Shown here: one piece after another, positions 40,620-49,470 of the stretch | How the letters are laid out: each line of letters starts with the position of its first letter | Position numbering within the stretch: the first letter of the stretch is position 1 | Origin: UBA3305 sp002373555 | GTDB lineage: Bacteria; Bacillota; Clostridia; Lachnospirales; Lachnospiraceae | Assembly: GCA_946612455.1 (NCBI GenBank) | Contig: CAMOER010000015.1 | Coordinates: 1-56,879 of the forward strand | Reading direction: 5' to 3' | Length of the DNA: 56,879 nucleotides | Notes under the pieces: model-generated | The model's input: only the letters and a program-made list of their open reading frames with translations | Told to the model about the DNA's origin: nothing | Database searches by the model: none | Program-made: the position numbers and the translations under genes

Positions 40620-43601
40620 ATGAAAGACAACATTAAAGAGCAGCTCACCGGCGCGGCCGCTGACCGGCTCGCGAACGCAGTCCTGCACTATTTTGCTTTT
40701 GAATTCTCAAATGTAAAGAAGAACCGCAGATATCTCAGAACCCGTGACGGCTGGAACAACTTCTCCATCGGCCTCACGACCGAGGACGGCTCCGTTGCCC
40801 AGAGCATCTGGTTTAAAGACGGCAGGGCAAAAGTGAAGAGCAGCATCAGCGGCGTCGATACACTCCTGACCCTCCAGGATACCGGCGTTCTCGCGCAGCT
40901 TGCCACACTGCCGCCGAATGAAGTCCTCAATCTGATGCTGCGGAACAAAATGAGCAGCACCGGCAACATGAGCAATCTCGAATTCTTCAACCTCCTGATC
41001 TCGGTGCTCATGAAGGATAAGCAGATCAAACAGATGAAGGCGCAGAAAATCGAACGCGCCGAGTCCGGCAAAGCCATGGTCGATGATCCCGATGCCGCGG
41101 TGCGCAAACGTCCCTCCAAAGAGTATCTGAAGGCAGATTCCGTCGACCCCGGCGTGAAATATCTCACGGACGATCCCTATCTCAGCACTTATACGCTCGA
41201 GAATTATCCCCGCCTGAAGAAATTCCTCGACATCCATCTGACGGCGAAGCCCGCCGTGTGCGTGGAGCGTGCACAGCTGCTGACCAACTTCTTCCGTCAG
41301 AAGGGCTTCGAGACAAAGCAGGACGGCACGCCCTGGATCCCGGAAGTCCGCCAGGGCCTGGCGTTCCGCTATCTGATGACAAAGAAACAGCCGATCATCC
41401 GGAAAGACGATCTGCTCGCCGGCACCACGACGACGAAAGAGATCGGCGTGCCGGTCTACCCGGACGGCGTCGGCGTCCTGCTGTGGGGCGAACTGCTGAC
41501 CGTCAGCGAGCGGATGCTGCAGCCTTACGAGCCCCTCTCGGAAGAAGAGATCAAGGCGCTGAATTCCGACATTTTCCCGTTCTGGTCGCACCGGAATTTC
41601 CGGGAATATGTCCGGGAAAAATATCATGAGCCGATCGGACAGAAGCTCGATGAGCGCTGGGCCGCCTGCTTCCTCTGGAAAACGGTCGCGCTGAGCCATA
41701 CCATCATCGACTATCCGAAGCTTCTGAAGCTCGGTCTGCAGGGCATCATCAAAGAGATCCGGCAGGAGATGGCCGGGGATCCGGATCTGACGCAGGAAAA
41801 GAAGGAATATCTCGAAGCAATGATCGAGTGCTGTAAGGGCGTCATCACTTACGCCCGGCATCTGGCAGCGGAGGCCCGGAAGGAAGCCGAGGCGGAGCAG
41901 GATCCCAAACGGAAAGCCGAGCTTACCGTGATCGCGGATGCAGTAGCGCATTCGCCGGAGTATCCCGCCCGGAACATGGATGAAGCCGTGCACGCCATCT
42001 GGGTGCACTGGATCGGCATCCATATGGAGAGCACGAATGCCGGCTTCTCGCTCGGACGCATGGACCAGTGGCTCCAGCCTTATTTCGCAGCGGATATGGA
42101 GAAGCTCCATACAAAGGAAGAACGCGATGCCTACATTTCGCATGTGATCGAGCTCCTCGGCTGCTTCTATCTGCGCTGCCAGGACCACGTGCCGCTGGTG
42201 CCGGATATCGGCAATTATCTTTTCGGCGGAAGCTCGTCCGATCAGGCGATCACGCTCGGCGGCATTACGCCGGACGGCGAAGATGCTGTCAATGATATGA
42301 CCTACGTTTTCCTGAAGGTGACCGAGATCCTGGGCATGCGGGATCCGAATGTGAATGCCCGTTATAATGCGAAGAAGAACAGCATTACTTACCTGCGCAG
42401 ACTCTGCGAGGTGAATGTCCATACCACCTCTACGCCCTCCATTCACAATGATGAGGTCGTGATGGCTTCGCTGGCGGAGCATCATTACGCCCCGGAGGAC
42501 CTCAGGGACTGGTCCGCCACCGGCTGTGTCGAGCCCACGATCTCCGGCAAGCATATCGGCCATACGAACTGCATGATGTTCAACATGGTCGCCGCGCTGG
42601 AGATGGCGATGTACAACGGTTACCATCCGTTGATGCACTGGGATGTCGGCCCGAAGACCGGAGAGGTGGAAGAATTCGAGACCTTCGAACAGTTTCGGGA
42701 TGCCTTCTTTAAACAGCTGGCGTTCCTGGCGGATGCGACCTGCGGATACAATAATGATCTGGGCGAGGCGCATGCCGTTCTGCGGCCGACGCCGCTCATG
42801 AGTACGATGGTGGATGGCTGCATTGAAAAAGGCGTTGATGTTACAAAGGGCGGCGCGAAGTACAATTCCTCCGGAACAGCCTGCATCGGCCTTGCAGATA
42901 TCGTGGATTCGTTCATGGCGATCAAGACGCTGGTCTATGACACGAAGCGTTTTACCTTCCGGGAGCTTGTGGAAGCGGTAAAGAACAATTTCGAAGGCAA
43001 TGAAGCGATGCGCAGCATCATTCTGACCGAAGTGCCTCGGTTCGGCTCCGGCAGCGACGAAGCGGTGGCCGTGGCCAATGAAGTGACGAAGTTCATGAAG
43101 GACTGCTTCTGGTCGCACCTCAATTTCCGCGGCGGACATTATACGACCGGATTCTGGTCGATGTCGAACCATGTCGCATTCGGATCGCTGACCGGCGCAT
43201 TGCCGTCAGGCAGACTGGCGTATCAGCCGTTTACGCCCGGTCTGACACCGGAGGCGAATGCTTCGAAGAGCCTGCTGGACAACATCCGCGATGTCACGCG
43301 GCTGGATCCGCTCAGCATGAACAACAACATTGCGTTCAATGTGAAGGTGAATCCTTCGCCGAAGGATACCCACGCGGAGACGGTGGAGCATGTGAAGAAC
43401 TATGCGCAGGCGTATGCGCAGCTCGGCGGTATGCAGATGCAGTTCAATGTGGTCTCCTCGGAGACGATGCGCGCCGCAATGGCGAATCCGGAGGCGTACA
43501 AGGATCTGATGGTCCGGATCTCAGGATACAATGCGTATTTCACACAGCTGAACAGAGAACTGCAGCTGGAGCTGGTAAACAGAGCGGATTACGGCCTGTA
43601 A
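40620..43601 (+). CDS. Glycyl radical enzyme with N-terminal SCP2-like domain
   Basis: 993 residues, longer than the usual 760-900 of pyruvate-formate-lyase-type enzymes. The radical glycine is Gly969 in VRISGYNAYF; the thiyl cysteine is Cys636 in ATGCVEPT, with the following Glu typical of dehydratase, lyase and decarboxylase families and unlike the Cys-Cys pair of pyruvate formate-lyase. Residues about 45-150 resemble an SCP2 sterol-carrier fold (FSIGLTTEDGSV...KMSSTGNM pattern), not normal for this family. The PFL-like barrel begins near residue 200. GGGAGGAGG precedes ATG 40620. The substrate is unknown; a hydrophobic or aryl acid is a guess from the SCP2 part and the nearby aryl-acid genes. 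Confidence 0.9.
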   Translation: MKDNIKEQLTGAAADRLANAVLHYFAFEFSNVKKNRRYLRTRDGWNNFSIGLTTEDGSVAQSIWFKDGRAKVKSSISGVDTLLTLQDTGVLAQLATLPPNEVLNLMLRNKMSSTGNMSNLEFFNLLISVLMKDKQIKQMKAQKIERAESGKAMVDDPDAAVRKRPSKEYLKADSVDPGVKYLTDDPYLSTYTLENYPRLKKFLDIHLTAKPAVCVERAQLLTNFFRQKGFETKQDGTPWIPEVRQGLAFRYLMTKKQPIIRKDDLLAGTTTTKEIGVPVYPDGVGVLLWGELLTVSERMLQPYEPLSEEEIKALNSDIFPFWSHRNFREYVREKYHEPIGQKLDERWAACFLWKTVALSHTIIDYPKLLKLGLQGIIKEIRQEMAGDPDLTQEKKEYLEAMIECCKGVITYARHLAAEARKEAEAEQDPKRKAELTVIADAVAHSPEYPARNMDEAVHAIWVHWIGIHMESTNAGFSLGRMDQWLQPYFAADMEKLHTKEERDAYISHVIELLGCFYLRCQDHVPLVPDIGNYLFGGSSSDQAITLGGITPDGEDAVNDMTYVFLKVTEILGMRDPNVNARYNAKKNSITYLRRLCEVNVHTTSTPSIHNDEVVMASLAEHHYAPEDLRDWSATGCVEPTISGKHIGHTNCMMFNMVAALEMAMYNGYHPLMHWDVGPKTGEVEEFETFEQFRDAFFKQLAFLADATCGYNNDLGEAHAVLRPTPLMSTMVDGCIEKGVDVTKGGAKYNSSGTACIGLADIVDSFMAIKTLVYDTKRFTFRELVEAVKNNFEGNEAMRSIILTEVPRFGSGSDEAVAVANEVTKFMKDCFWSHLNFRGGHYTTGFWSMSNHVAFGSLTGALPSGRLAYQPFTPGLTPEANASKSLLDNIRDVTRLDPLSMNNNIAFNVKVNPSPKDTHAETVEHVKNYAQAYAQLGGMQMQFNVVSSETMRAAMANPEAYKDLMVRISGYNAYFTQLNRELQLELVNRADYGL

Positions 43602-43610
43602 ACGACAGCG

Positions 43611-43652
43611 GTAACCCACGGGACCTGTCCCCGCGGGTTACTGCCTTTTTTT
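43611..43652 (+). terminator. Terminator after the glycyl radical enzyme
   Basis: GTAACCC and GGGTTAC form the base of an interrupted stem, with further G/C pairing inside, followed by TGCC and seven T. Confidence 0.85.
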
Positions 43653-43653
43653 C

Positions 43654-43682
43654 TTGCCTTTTCCCACCGCATGCGGTAAAAT
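43654..43682 (+). promoter_or_regulatory. Promoter of the lipoprotein gene
   Basis: TTGCCT (43654-43659), a 17-base spacer and TAAAAT (43677-43682). A second TATAAT-like word at 43698-43703 is too close to the ribosome site to serve. Confidence 0.5.
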
Positions 43683-43718
43683 ATCTTGAAATGCGTTTAT
43701 AATGCAGGAGGAATATGC

Positions 43719-44390
43719 ATGAACAGGTTTAAAAAGGCGGTGCGGCTGCTTTCCGCGCTGCTCATGATCGCCATGATCACCGGCTGCAGCAGTGTCAAAT
43801 TTGAGCCGACCGTATCATCGATCTATGTCGATAAAGACGGAACTGTTTCCGGTGCTGATATCGAAAGCTTTGACAACAGTTCGTTCACGGAGGAGCGATA
43901 CAAGGAAGAAGATCTGAAGGCCTTCGTCGAGGAGGAAGTGAAAGCTTATAATCAGGAGAAAGCAGGCGTTTCCGAAGCTTATGAGCCCGAGGAGAAGGAG
44001 AAGAATGACGACAGCGCGCCGCTGCCCGTCTCGATCACCTCGCTCACCGTGGAAGAAAACCAGGCGAAGCTGATCCTGAAATATGCGAACTGCGACGACT
44101 ATCTGGCATTCACCAAAGCGGACGATGCCGTGACCGGGCTTCTCTTCGCGAGTGCCGCGCAGGCAAGCGGGGCGGATCTCTTCCCTGCGGATCTCGTAGA
44201 TGCGAAGGGCGAAGCTGTTGACACCTCGAAATACACCGGCAGTGACAAGGCTTTCGTGGTCTCTGTCATCGGCACAACACAGCTTGTCGTGAACGGAAAG
44301 ATCATCGGCGCATCCGGCTCTGTCGAGATCGTGGATAATCACACCGCGAATATCAGTTCCGAAGAAGCTGTCTCCGTACTGTTCAAATAA
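43719..44390 (+). CDS. Predicted lipoprotein of unknown function
   Basis: 223 residues with a lipoprotein signal peptide ending in the lipobox ITGC (Cys about 24). The mature part is acidic, rich in Lys/Glu in residues 50-110, with a predicted beta-rich C-terminal half. ATG 43719 follows GGAGGAATATGC. I recognise no named domain. It lies upstream of glyQS but is not clearly co-functional; surface location is the only supported statement. Confidence 0.75.
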   Translation: MNRFKKAVRLLSALLMIAMITGCSSVKFEPTVSSIYVDKDGTVSGADIESFDNSSFTEERYKEEDLKAFVEEEVKAYNQEKAGVSEAYEPEEKEKNDDSAPLPVSITSLTVEENQAKLILKYANCDDYLAFTKADDAVTGLLFASAAQASGADLFPADLVDAKGEAVDTSKYTGSDKAFVVSVIGTTQLVVNGKIIGASGSVEIVDNHTANISSEEAVSVLFK

Positions 44391-44423
44391 GAAAAAATAC
44401 GCATAAGCGAAAGGTAATAGACT

Positions 44424-45821
44424 ATGGAAAAGACAATGGAAAAGATCGTAGCGCTGGCCAAGTCCAGAGGTTTTGTGTATCCCGGCTCCGAGATATACGG
44501 CGGTCTCGCGAACACCTGGGATTACGGCAATCTGGGCGTCGAGCTCAAGAACAATGTCAAGCGCGCATGGTGGCAGAAATTCGTGCAGGAGAACCCCTAC
44601 AATGTCGGCGTGGACTGCGCCATTCTGATGAACTCCCAGACATGGGTCGCCAGCGGACATCTCGGAAGCTTTTCCGATCCGCTGATGGACTGCCGCAGCT
44701 GTCATGAGCGTTTCCGCGCGGACAAGCTGATCGAGGATTTCGCAGCAGAGAACAATATCGAGCTGGACGGCTCCGTGGACGGCTGGGAACCCGAGAAGAT
44801 GATGGATTTTATCCGCAATCATCAGATCCCCTGCCCGACCTGCGGCAAGCATGATTTCACCGACATCCGTCAGTTCAACCTGATGTTCAAGACTTTCCAG
44901 GGCGTCACGGAAGATGCGAAGAACACCGTTTATCTGCGTCCTGAAACTGCGCAGGGTATTTTCGTAAACTTCAAGAACGTGCAGAGAACTTCCAGAAAGA
45001 AAGTGCCTTTCGGCATCGCGCAGATCGGCAAATCCTTCCGTAACGAGATCACGCCCGGCAACTTCACCTTCCGTACCCGTGAGTTCGAGCAGATGGAGCT
45101 CGAGTTCTTCTGTGAGCCGGATACCGATCTGGAGTGGTTCGCCTACTGGAAAGAGTACTGTATCAACTGGCTGAAGTCCCTCGGCATGAAGGGCGATGAG
45201 ATGAGAGCCAGAGATCATGAGAAGGAAGAGCTTTCCTTCTACAGCAAGGCTACCACGGACCTCGAGTTCCTGTTCCCGTTCGGCTGGGGCGAGCTCTGGG
45301 GCATCGCTGACAGAACCGATTACGACCTGGGAAGACATCAGGAAGTATCCGGCCAGGATATGACGTACTTTGATGATGTGAAGAACTGGAAGTATCTTCC
45401 TTACGTCATTGAGCCGTCACTCGGCGCGGACCGCGTCACGCTGGCCTTCCTGTGCAGCGCTTATGATGAGGAAGATATCGGAACGCCCGAGAGACCGGAC
45501 GTGAGAACGGTTCTGCATTTCCATCCGGCACTGGCGCCTGTGAAGATCGGCGTGCTGCCGCTTTCCAAGAAGCTGGCCGAGGGTGCGGAAAAGGTCTATG
45601 CGGAGCTTTCTAAGTATTACAACTGCGAGTATGACGACAGAGGAAATATCGGAAAACGTTACCGCAGACAGGATGAGATCGGAACGCCGTTCTGCGTGAC
45701 GTTCGATTTCGATTCGCTGGAGGACAATTCCGTGACGATCCGTGAGCGCGACACCATGGAACAGGTCAGGGTACCGATCGCGGAGCTGCGGAACTGGTTC
45801 CAGGATAAGTTTGCATTCTGA
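44424..45821 (+). CDS. glyQS: Glycyl-tRNA synthetase, single-chain
   Basis: 465 residues, the dimeric class II enzyme charging tRNA-Gly. The N-terminus has GFVYPGSEIYGGLANTWDYG; motif 2 is FRNEITPGNFTFRTREFEQMELEFF, split here only by its length; the C-terminal anticodon domain begins near residue 355 (PSLGADRV, then VKIGVLPLSKK). This is the eukaryote/Gram-positive-type alpha2 form and not the alpha2beta2 GlyQ-GlyS. A 325-base gap with repeats follows. Confidence 0.96.
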   Translation: MEKTMEKIVALAKSRGFVYPGSEIYGGLANTWDYGNLGVELKNNVKRAWWQKFVQENPYNVGVDCAILMNSQTWVASGHLGSFSDPLMDCRSCHERFRADKLIEDFAAENNIELDGSVDGWEPEKMMDFIRNHQIPCPTCGKHDFTDIRQFNLMFKTFQGVTEDAKNTVYLRPETAQGIFVNFKNVQRTSRKKVPFGIAQIGKSFRNEITPGNFTFRTREFEQMELEFFCEPDTDLEWFAYWKEYCINWLKSLGMKGDEMRARDHEKEELSFYSKATTDLEFLFPFGWGELWGIADRTDYDLGRHQEVSGQDMTYFDDVKNWKYLPYVIEPSLGADRVTLAFLCSAYDEEDIGTPERPDVRTVLHFHPALAPVKIGVLPLSKKLAEGAEKVYAELSKYYNCEYDDRGNIGKRYRRQDEIGTPFCVTFDFDSLEDNSVTIRERDTMEQVRVPIAELRNWFQDKFAF

Positions 45822-45827
45822 GAAAAA

Positions 45828-46015
45828 AGTGACGCTGTCCCGGTAGGATGCTGCCGTGAACAGGGGTCGCTGCGATTGCTTCGGATACGGGACGAAATAT
45901 CTGCACGCCGATTTTTCAACGAATAAAGCGTGTTGCAAAATCGACGACAATTTCGCCCGATCCTGTCGCTCTCCGCTCTACAGTTCCCGGCAGCATCATA
46001 CCGGGACAGCTGACT
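45828..46015. repeat. MITE-like element with ~34-bp terminal inverted repeats
   Basis: GTCCCGGTAGGATGCTGCCG at 45837-45856 is matched in inverse by 45988-46007 with one mismatch. Extending outward (AGTGACGCT / AGCTGACT) and inward (GAAC / GTTCC) the arms reach about 34 bases with a few differences. The 120-base interior has no open frame of note. It begins just after the glyQS stop. A related AAAGTGACGCTGT word occurs at about 6487. Confidence 0.65.
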
Positions 46016-46052
46016 GGTGAGAAGCAGAACGAATTGCAGCAAGGCTGTGGTC

Positions 46053-46107
46053 TGTCATCCTGAGGAGCCGGCGACGAAGGATCCGCGCCGTAAAAACAGC
46101 GGTTTTA
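46053..46107 (+). repeat. R1 repeat, left half
   Basis: TGTCATCCTGAGGAGCCGG, CGACGAAGGATCC and GCGGTTTTA, ending 40 bases before cysS. No right arm follows. Confidence 0.78.
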
Positions 46108-46146
46108 TGAAAACATATTGAGAAATCTCAAAAGGAGGCATCTTCC

Positions 46147-47544
46147 TTGAAGATCTTTAATACCCTCGACAGAAAAAAAGAGGAATTCATCCCGATCGAG
46201 CCCGGCAAGGTGCGCATGTACGTCTGCGGCCCGACCGTTTACAACTACATCCACATCGGAAACGCCCGCCCGATGATCTTCTTTGACACCGTCCGCCGCT
46301 ATTTCGAATACCGCGGCTACGAAGTCAACTACGTTTCCAACTATACCGACGTTGACGACAAGATCATCAAGGCTGCGAACGAAGAGGGCGTGGATTCCCA
46401 TGTGATCTCCGAGCGCTTCATTGCCGAGTGCAAAAAAGACTGCGAAGGCATGAACGTTCTTCCGGCGACCACCCATCCGAAGGCCACGGAAGAGATCGGC
46501 GGCATGATCGACATGATCTCTGACCTGATCGAAAAGGGCTTTGCCTATGAAGTGAACGGCACGGTCTATTACCGCGTCAGAAAGTTCAAGGATTACGGAA
46601 AGCTTTCCGGCAAGAATCTGGACGATCTTCAGGCCGGCAACCGTACGCTGCTGGTGACCGGTGAGGATGAGAAGGAAGATCCGATGGACTTCGTTCTCTG
46701 GAAGCCCAAGAAAGAAGGCGAGCCTTACTGGGAGTCCCCGTGGGGCAAAGGCCGTCCCGGCTGGCACATCGAGTGCTCCGTGATGAGCAAGAAATATCTC
46801 GGTGAGCAGATCGATATCCACGGCGGCGGCGAGGATCTGATCTTCCCGCACCATGAAAATGAGATCGCGCAGAGCGAGGCGTCCAGCGGAAAAACATTTG
46901 CGAACTACTGGATGCACAATGCGTTCCTGAATATCGACGGCACGAAGATGTCCAAGTCGCTCGGCAATTTCTTCACCGTCCGTGATATCAGCCAGAAGTA
47001 CGATCTGCAGATCCTGCGTTTCTTCATGCTTTCCGCGCATTATCGTTCCCCGCTGAACTTCAGCGCGGAGCTGATGCAGCAGGCGAAGAACGGCCTGGAC
47101 CGCATCGTTACTGCTGTCAACCGTGCGGATGAGCTTCTCGGAAAAGCCCCGGCGGGAGCTGCGGATGCGGAACTGACCGCGCAGGCGGACGCGCTCGTCG
47201 CGAAGTTCGAGGAAGCGATGGACGATGACTTTAATACGGCGGACGGCATTGCCGCGCTGTTCGAGCTGGTCCGTCTCGCGAATTCCGTGCTGGATGAGAA
47301 TACATCCGCCGATACCGTGAAGTATTTCTCTGGCAAGCTGCACACGATCTGCGATGTGTTCGGCATCGTTACCGATGTGAAGGAAGAGGTGCTGGATGCG
47401 GATATTGAAGCGCTGATCGAAGAGCGCCAGGCGGCCAGAAAGGCCAGAGATTTCGCGAAAGCGGATGAGATCCGGGACAAGCTGGCGGCCATGGGCATTC
47501 AGCTCAAGGATACCAGAGAAGGCGTGAAGTGGTCGCGTGCATAA
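46147..47544 (+). CDS. cysS: Cysteinyl-tRNA synthetase
   Basis: 465 residues, monomeric class I enzyme. The HIGH-like motif is YIHIGNARP near residue 34, the KMSKS motif is KMSKSLGNF near 265, and zinc ligands are C28 plus the SWHIECSVM region. TTG 46147 is the start, behind AAAAGGAGG. The C-terminal DALR-type helices end the protein. mrnC follows after 18 bases, a conserved pairing in Firmicutes. Confidence 0.96.
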   Translation: MKIFNTLDRKKEEFIPIEPGKVRMYVCGPTVYNYIHIGNARPMIFFDTVRRYFEYRGYEVNYVSNYTDVDDKIIKAANEEGVDSHVISERFIAECKKDCEGMNVLPATTHPKATEEIGGMIDMISDLIEKGFAYEVNGTVYYRVRKFKDYGKLSGKNLDDLQAGNRTLLVTGEDEKEDPMDFVLWKPKKEGEPYWESPWGKGRPGWHIECSVMSKKYLGEQIDIHGGGEDLIFPHHENEIAQSEASSGKTFANYWMHNAFLNIDGTKMSKSLGNFFTVRDISQKYDLQILRFFMLSAHYRSPLNFSAELMQQAKNGLDRIVTAVNRADELLGKAPAGAADAELTAQADALVAKFEEAMDDDFNTADGIAALFELVRLANSVLDENTSADTVKYFSGKLHTICDVFGIVTDVKEEVLDADIEALIEERQAARKARDFAKADEIRDKLAAMGIQLKDTREGVKWSRA

Positions 47545-47562
47545 CGGCCGGCGGAGCGTACA

Positions 47563-47994
47563 ATGAAAGAAATCATAGAACAACAATTTGAACTTCAGGA
47601 CAGGGATGCAAAGACGATGTCATCCCTGTCTTTGGCATTTCTCGGAGATTCGGTCTACGAGCTGGTGATCCGGACGGTTCTGCTCGATCATATCATAAAG
47701 CCGCATGAGCTGAGCCGGATGAAGAACCGGCTGGTGAATGCCGGGGCGCAGGCGAGGGTGCTTGAACGGATTCTTGCGGAGGCGCTTCTGACGCCGGAGG
47801 AGCTGGCTGTGGTCAAACGCGGCCGGAATGCGCATCCGCATACGATTGCCCGCCATGCCTCGCTTTCGGATTACCATATGGCGACTGCGCTGGAATGCCT
47901 GGTCGGATGGCTGTATGAGCGCGGCGAGGAAGAGCGGCTGGTAAAGCTGATCCGGGAAGGGATCGGGGAAGAACTGGAGAAATTGCAGGGATGA
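47563..47994 (+). CDS. mrnC: Mini-ribonuclease III
   Basis: 143 residues: a lone RNase III catalytic domain without the double-stranded RNA-binding domain. The LAFLGDSVYEL motif near residue 24 holds the metal-binding acids, and ALECLVGWLY near 125 holds the second set. Mini-III trims 23S rRNA precursors in Gram-positive bacteria. Its neighbour rlmB modifies 23S rRNA, so the group cysS-mrnC-rlmB joins translation and ribosome maturation. Confidence 0.95.
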   Translation: MKEIIEQQFELQDRDAKTMSSLSLAFLGDSVYELVIRTVLLDHIIKPHELSRMKNRLVNAGAQARVLERILAEALLTPEELAVVKRGRNAHPHTIARHASLSDYHMATALECLVGWLYERGEEERLVKLIREGIGEELEKLQG

Positions 47995-48003
47995 TACAAA
48001 TGC

Positions 48004-48112
48004 TGTCATCCTGAGAAAGCGGAGCGCGTCGAAGGACCTTCGCCCTGAACCATGCGGTTTTACAAAAACCGAAGTCTGAAAGCGGTGGATCCTTCGCAGG
48101 CGCAGGATGACA
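48004..48112. repeat. R1 repeat, compact full copy
   Basis: This 109-bp copy shows the whole palindrome best: TGTCATCCTGAG...TCGAAGGACC...GCGGTTTTAC, then AAAACCG...GGTGGATCCTTCG...AGGATGACA. It sits between mrnC and rlmB. Confidence 0.85.
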
Positions 48113-48185
48113 GAAATACAGTATACAGCCTGAAAATCAGGAAACAGCGGAAGCTGCCGGTTATGCCGGACTTTGGAGATATTAT

Positions 48186-48950
48186 ATGAAAACAGAAGAA
48201 ACCAACATTCCCGCGGAAAGCACGGTCATCGAAGGCCGCAATGCGGTGCGCGAGGCATTTTCCTCTGGCCGCGATGTCGAGAAGCTCTTCGTGCAGGACG
48301 GTCTTTCCGACGGTCCGGTGAAGAGCATCGTCCGCGAGGCGAAAAAACACGATACGATCATCAAATTTGTGAAGAAAGACCGGCTGGATCAGCTTTCGCA
48401 GATCGGCGCGCACCAGGGCGTGATCGCCTACGTTGCGGCATACAACTACAGCACGCTCGAGGATATCTTCGCACTGGCGGAGAAAAAAGGTGAGGCGCCG
48501 TTCGTACTGCTGCTGGACGGGATCGAGGATCCGCACAATCTGGGCGCGATCATCCGGACGGCGAACCTGGCAGGTGCCCACGGCGTCATTGTGCCGAAGA
48601 ACCGGGCGGTCGGGCTGACCGCGACCGTCGCGAAAACATCCGCAGGCGCGCTGAACTATACGCCTGTCGTGAAAGTGACCAATCTTGTCCGGACCATGGA
48701 GGAACTGAAAAAACGCGGGATGTGGTTCGTCTGCGCGGCCATGGACGGCGAGGTGATGTATAAACTTTCACTGACCGGGCCGATGGGCTTGGTCATCGGA
48801 AATGAAGGCAGCGGCGTCAGCCGGCTGGTGCGGGAGGCCTGCGATATGACCGCGGCGATCCCGATGAAGGGCGATATCGACTCGCTGAATGCGTCGGTTG
48901 CTGCAGGTGTGCTGGCTTTTGAGATCGTGCGGCAGAGATTGTCGGTGTGA
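48186..48950 (+). CDS. rlmB: 23S rRNA 2'-O-methyltransferase RlmB (TrmH family)
   Basis: 254 residues. An N-terminal substrate-binding domain (about 14-90; IEGRNAVREAF) precedes the SPOUT methyltransferase domain with LDGIEDPHNLGAIIRTA (motif 1), LVIGNEGSGVSR (motif 2) and SLNASVAAGVLAFEI (motif 3). RlmB methylates G2251 of 23S rRNA in E. coli; other TrmH members modify tRNA. The ATG at 48186 has a modest GGAG upstream. Confidence 0.94.
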   Translation: MKTEETNIPAESTVIEGRNAVREAFSSGRDVEKLFVQDGLSDGPVKSIVREAKKHDTIIKFVKKDRLDQLSQIGAHQGVIAYVAAYNYSTLEDIFALAEKKGEAPFVLLLDGIEDPHNLGAIIRTANLAGAHGVIVPKNRAVGLTATVAKTSAGALNYTPVVKVTNLVRTMEELKKRGMWFVCAAMDGEVMYKLSLTGPMGLVIGNEGSGVSRLVREACDMTAAIPMKGDIDSLNASVAAGVLAFEIVRQRLSV

Positions 48951-48977
48951 TGTGAGGCCGCTGCGCGGCTGCAGCGG

Positions 48978-49052
48978 GAGATGCTCTGCAACTGCTGGCG
49001 GAAGTGGTGGGCGGCTGACAGAGGAAGATGCTCTGCGGCTGCTGGCGGAAGT
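48978..49052 (+). repeat. Imperfect 47-bp tandem duplication
   Basis: GATGCTCTGC, two variable bases, then CTGCTGGCGGAAGT occurs twice, 47 bases apart, directly after rlmB. The 48951-49470 gap holds this and the AT-rich repeats that follow, but no supported gene. Confidence 0.65.
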
Positions 49053-49078
49053 AATTAGCAACTGATCAGGAACAGATT

Positions 49079-49360
49079 GTGCAAATATCGCTTTATCCAC
49101 GATAAATACTGCCCATGGACAGCAATTATTTATTGTATGATATTGTGATTAGCGTGTGAATTGTGCAAATACAGGTGTATTTCTCAGAAATACTGCCTGT
49201 TTTGACCTTGAAAACCGGTGCAGATTCAAAAAAAACAGACAGTATTATTTTGCTTGGAAGGCATTATTGCACAAACCGCAATAATCTTATTGCACATATC
49301 TATGAAACAGATGATAAGCAGGACAGTATTTTTCGAGAAACATATGATTTTTGCACAAAA
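49079..49360. repeat. AT-rich palindromic repeats, R3 cluster
   Basis: At least two units carry GTGCAAAT, AATACTGCC, (G)ACAGTATT and TTGCACAAA in the same inverted order as the copy at 31531-31639. The tract is far more AT-rich than the genes on either side and includes the exact word TTGCACAAACCGCA found at 31677. Confidence 0.6.
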
Positions 49361-49470
49361 CTGAATAATGAACCGAAACGAAGAGTGTATGTTTGCTTCA
49401 CAAGACAAATAAGAAATTCTCTTTTGAGAATACCGCATCGGTGAACAGAGCATCGGAAATGGGGGAGTAA

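Noticed and set aside
40707..43172. 821-residue minus-strand frame opposite the glycyl radical enzyme
   Set aside because: The plus-strand frame holds all the catalytic motifs. The minus frame is low-complexity, with many His, Arg and Asp residues, typical of a shadow frame.
49163..49444. 93-residue frame in the AT-rich gap before metF
   Set aside because: It is built mostly from R3 repeat sequence, has no ribosome site and no family likeness.
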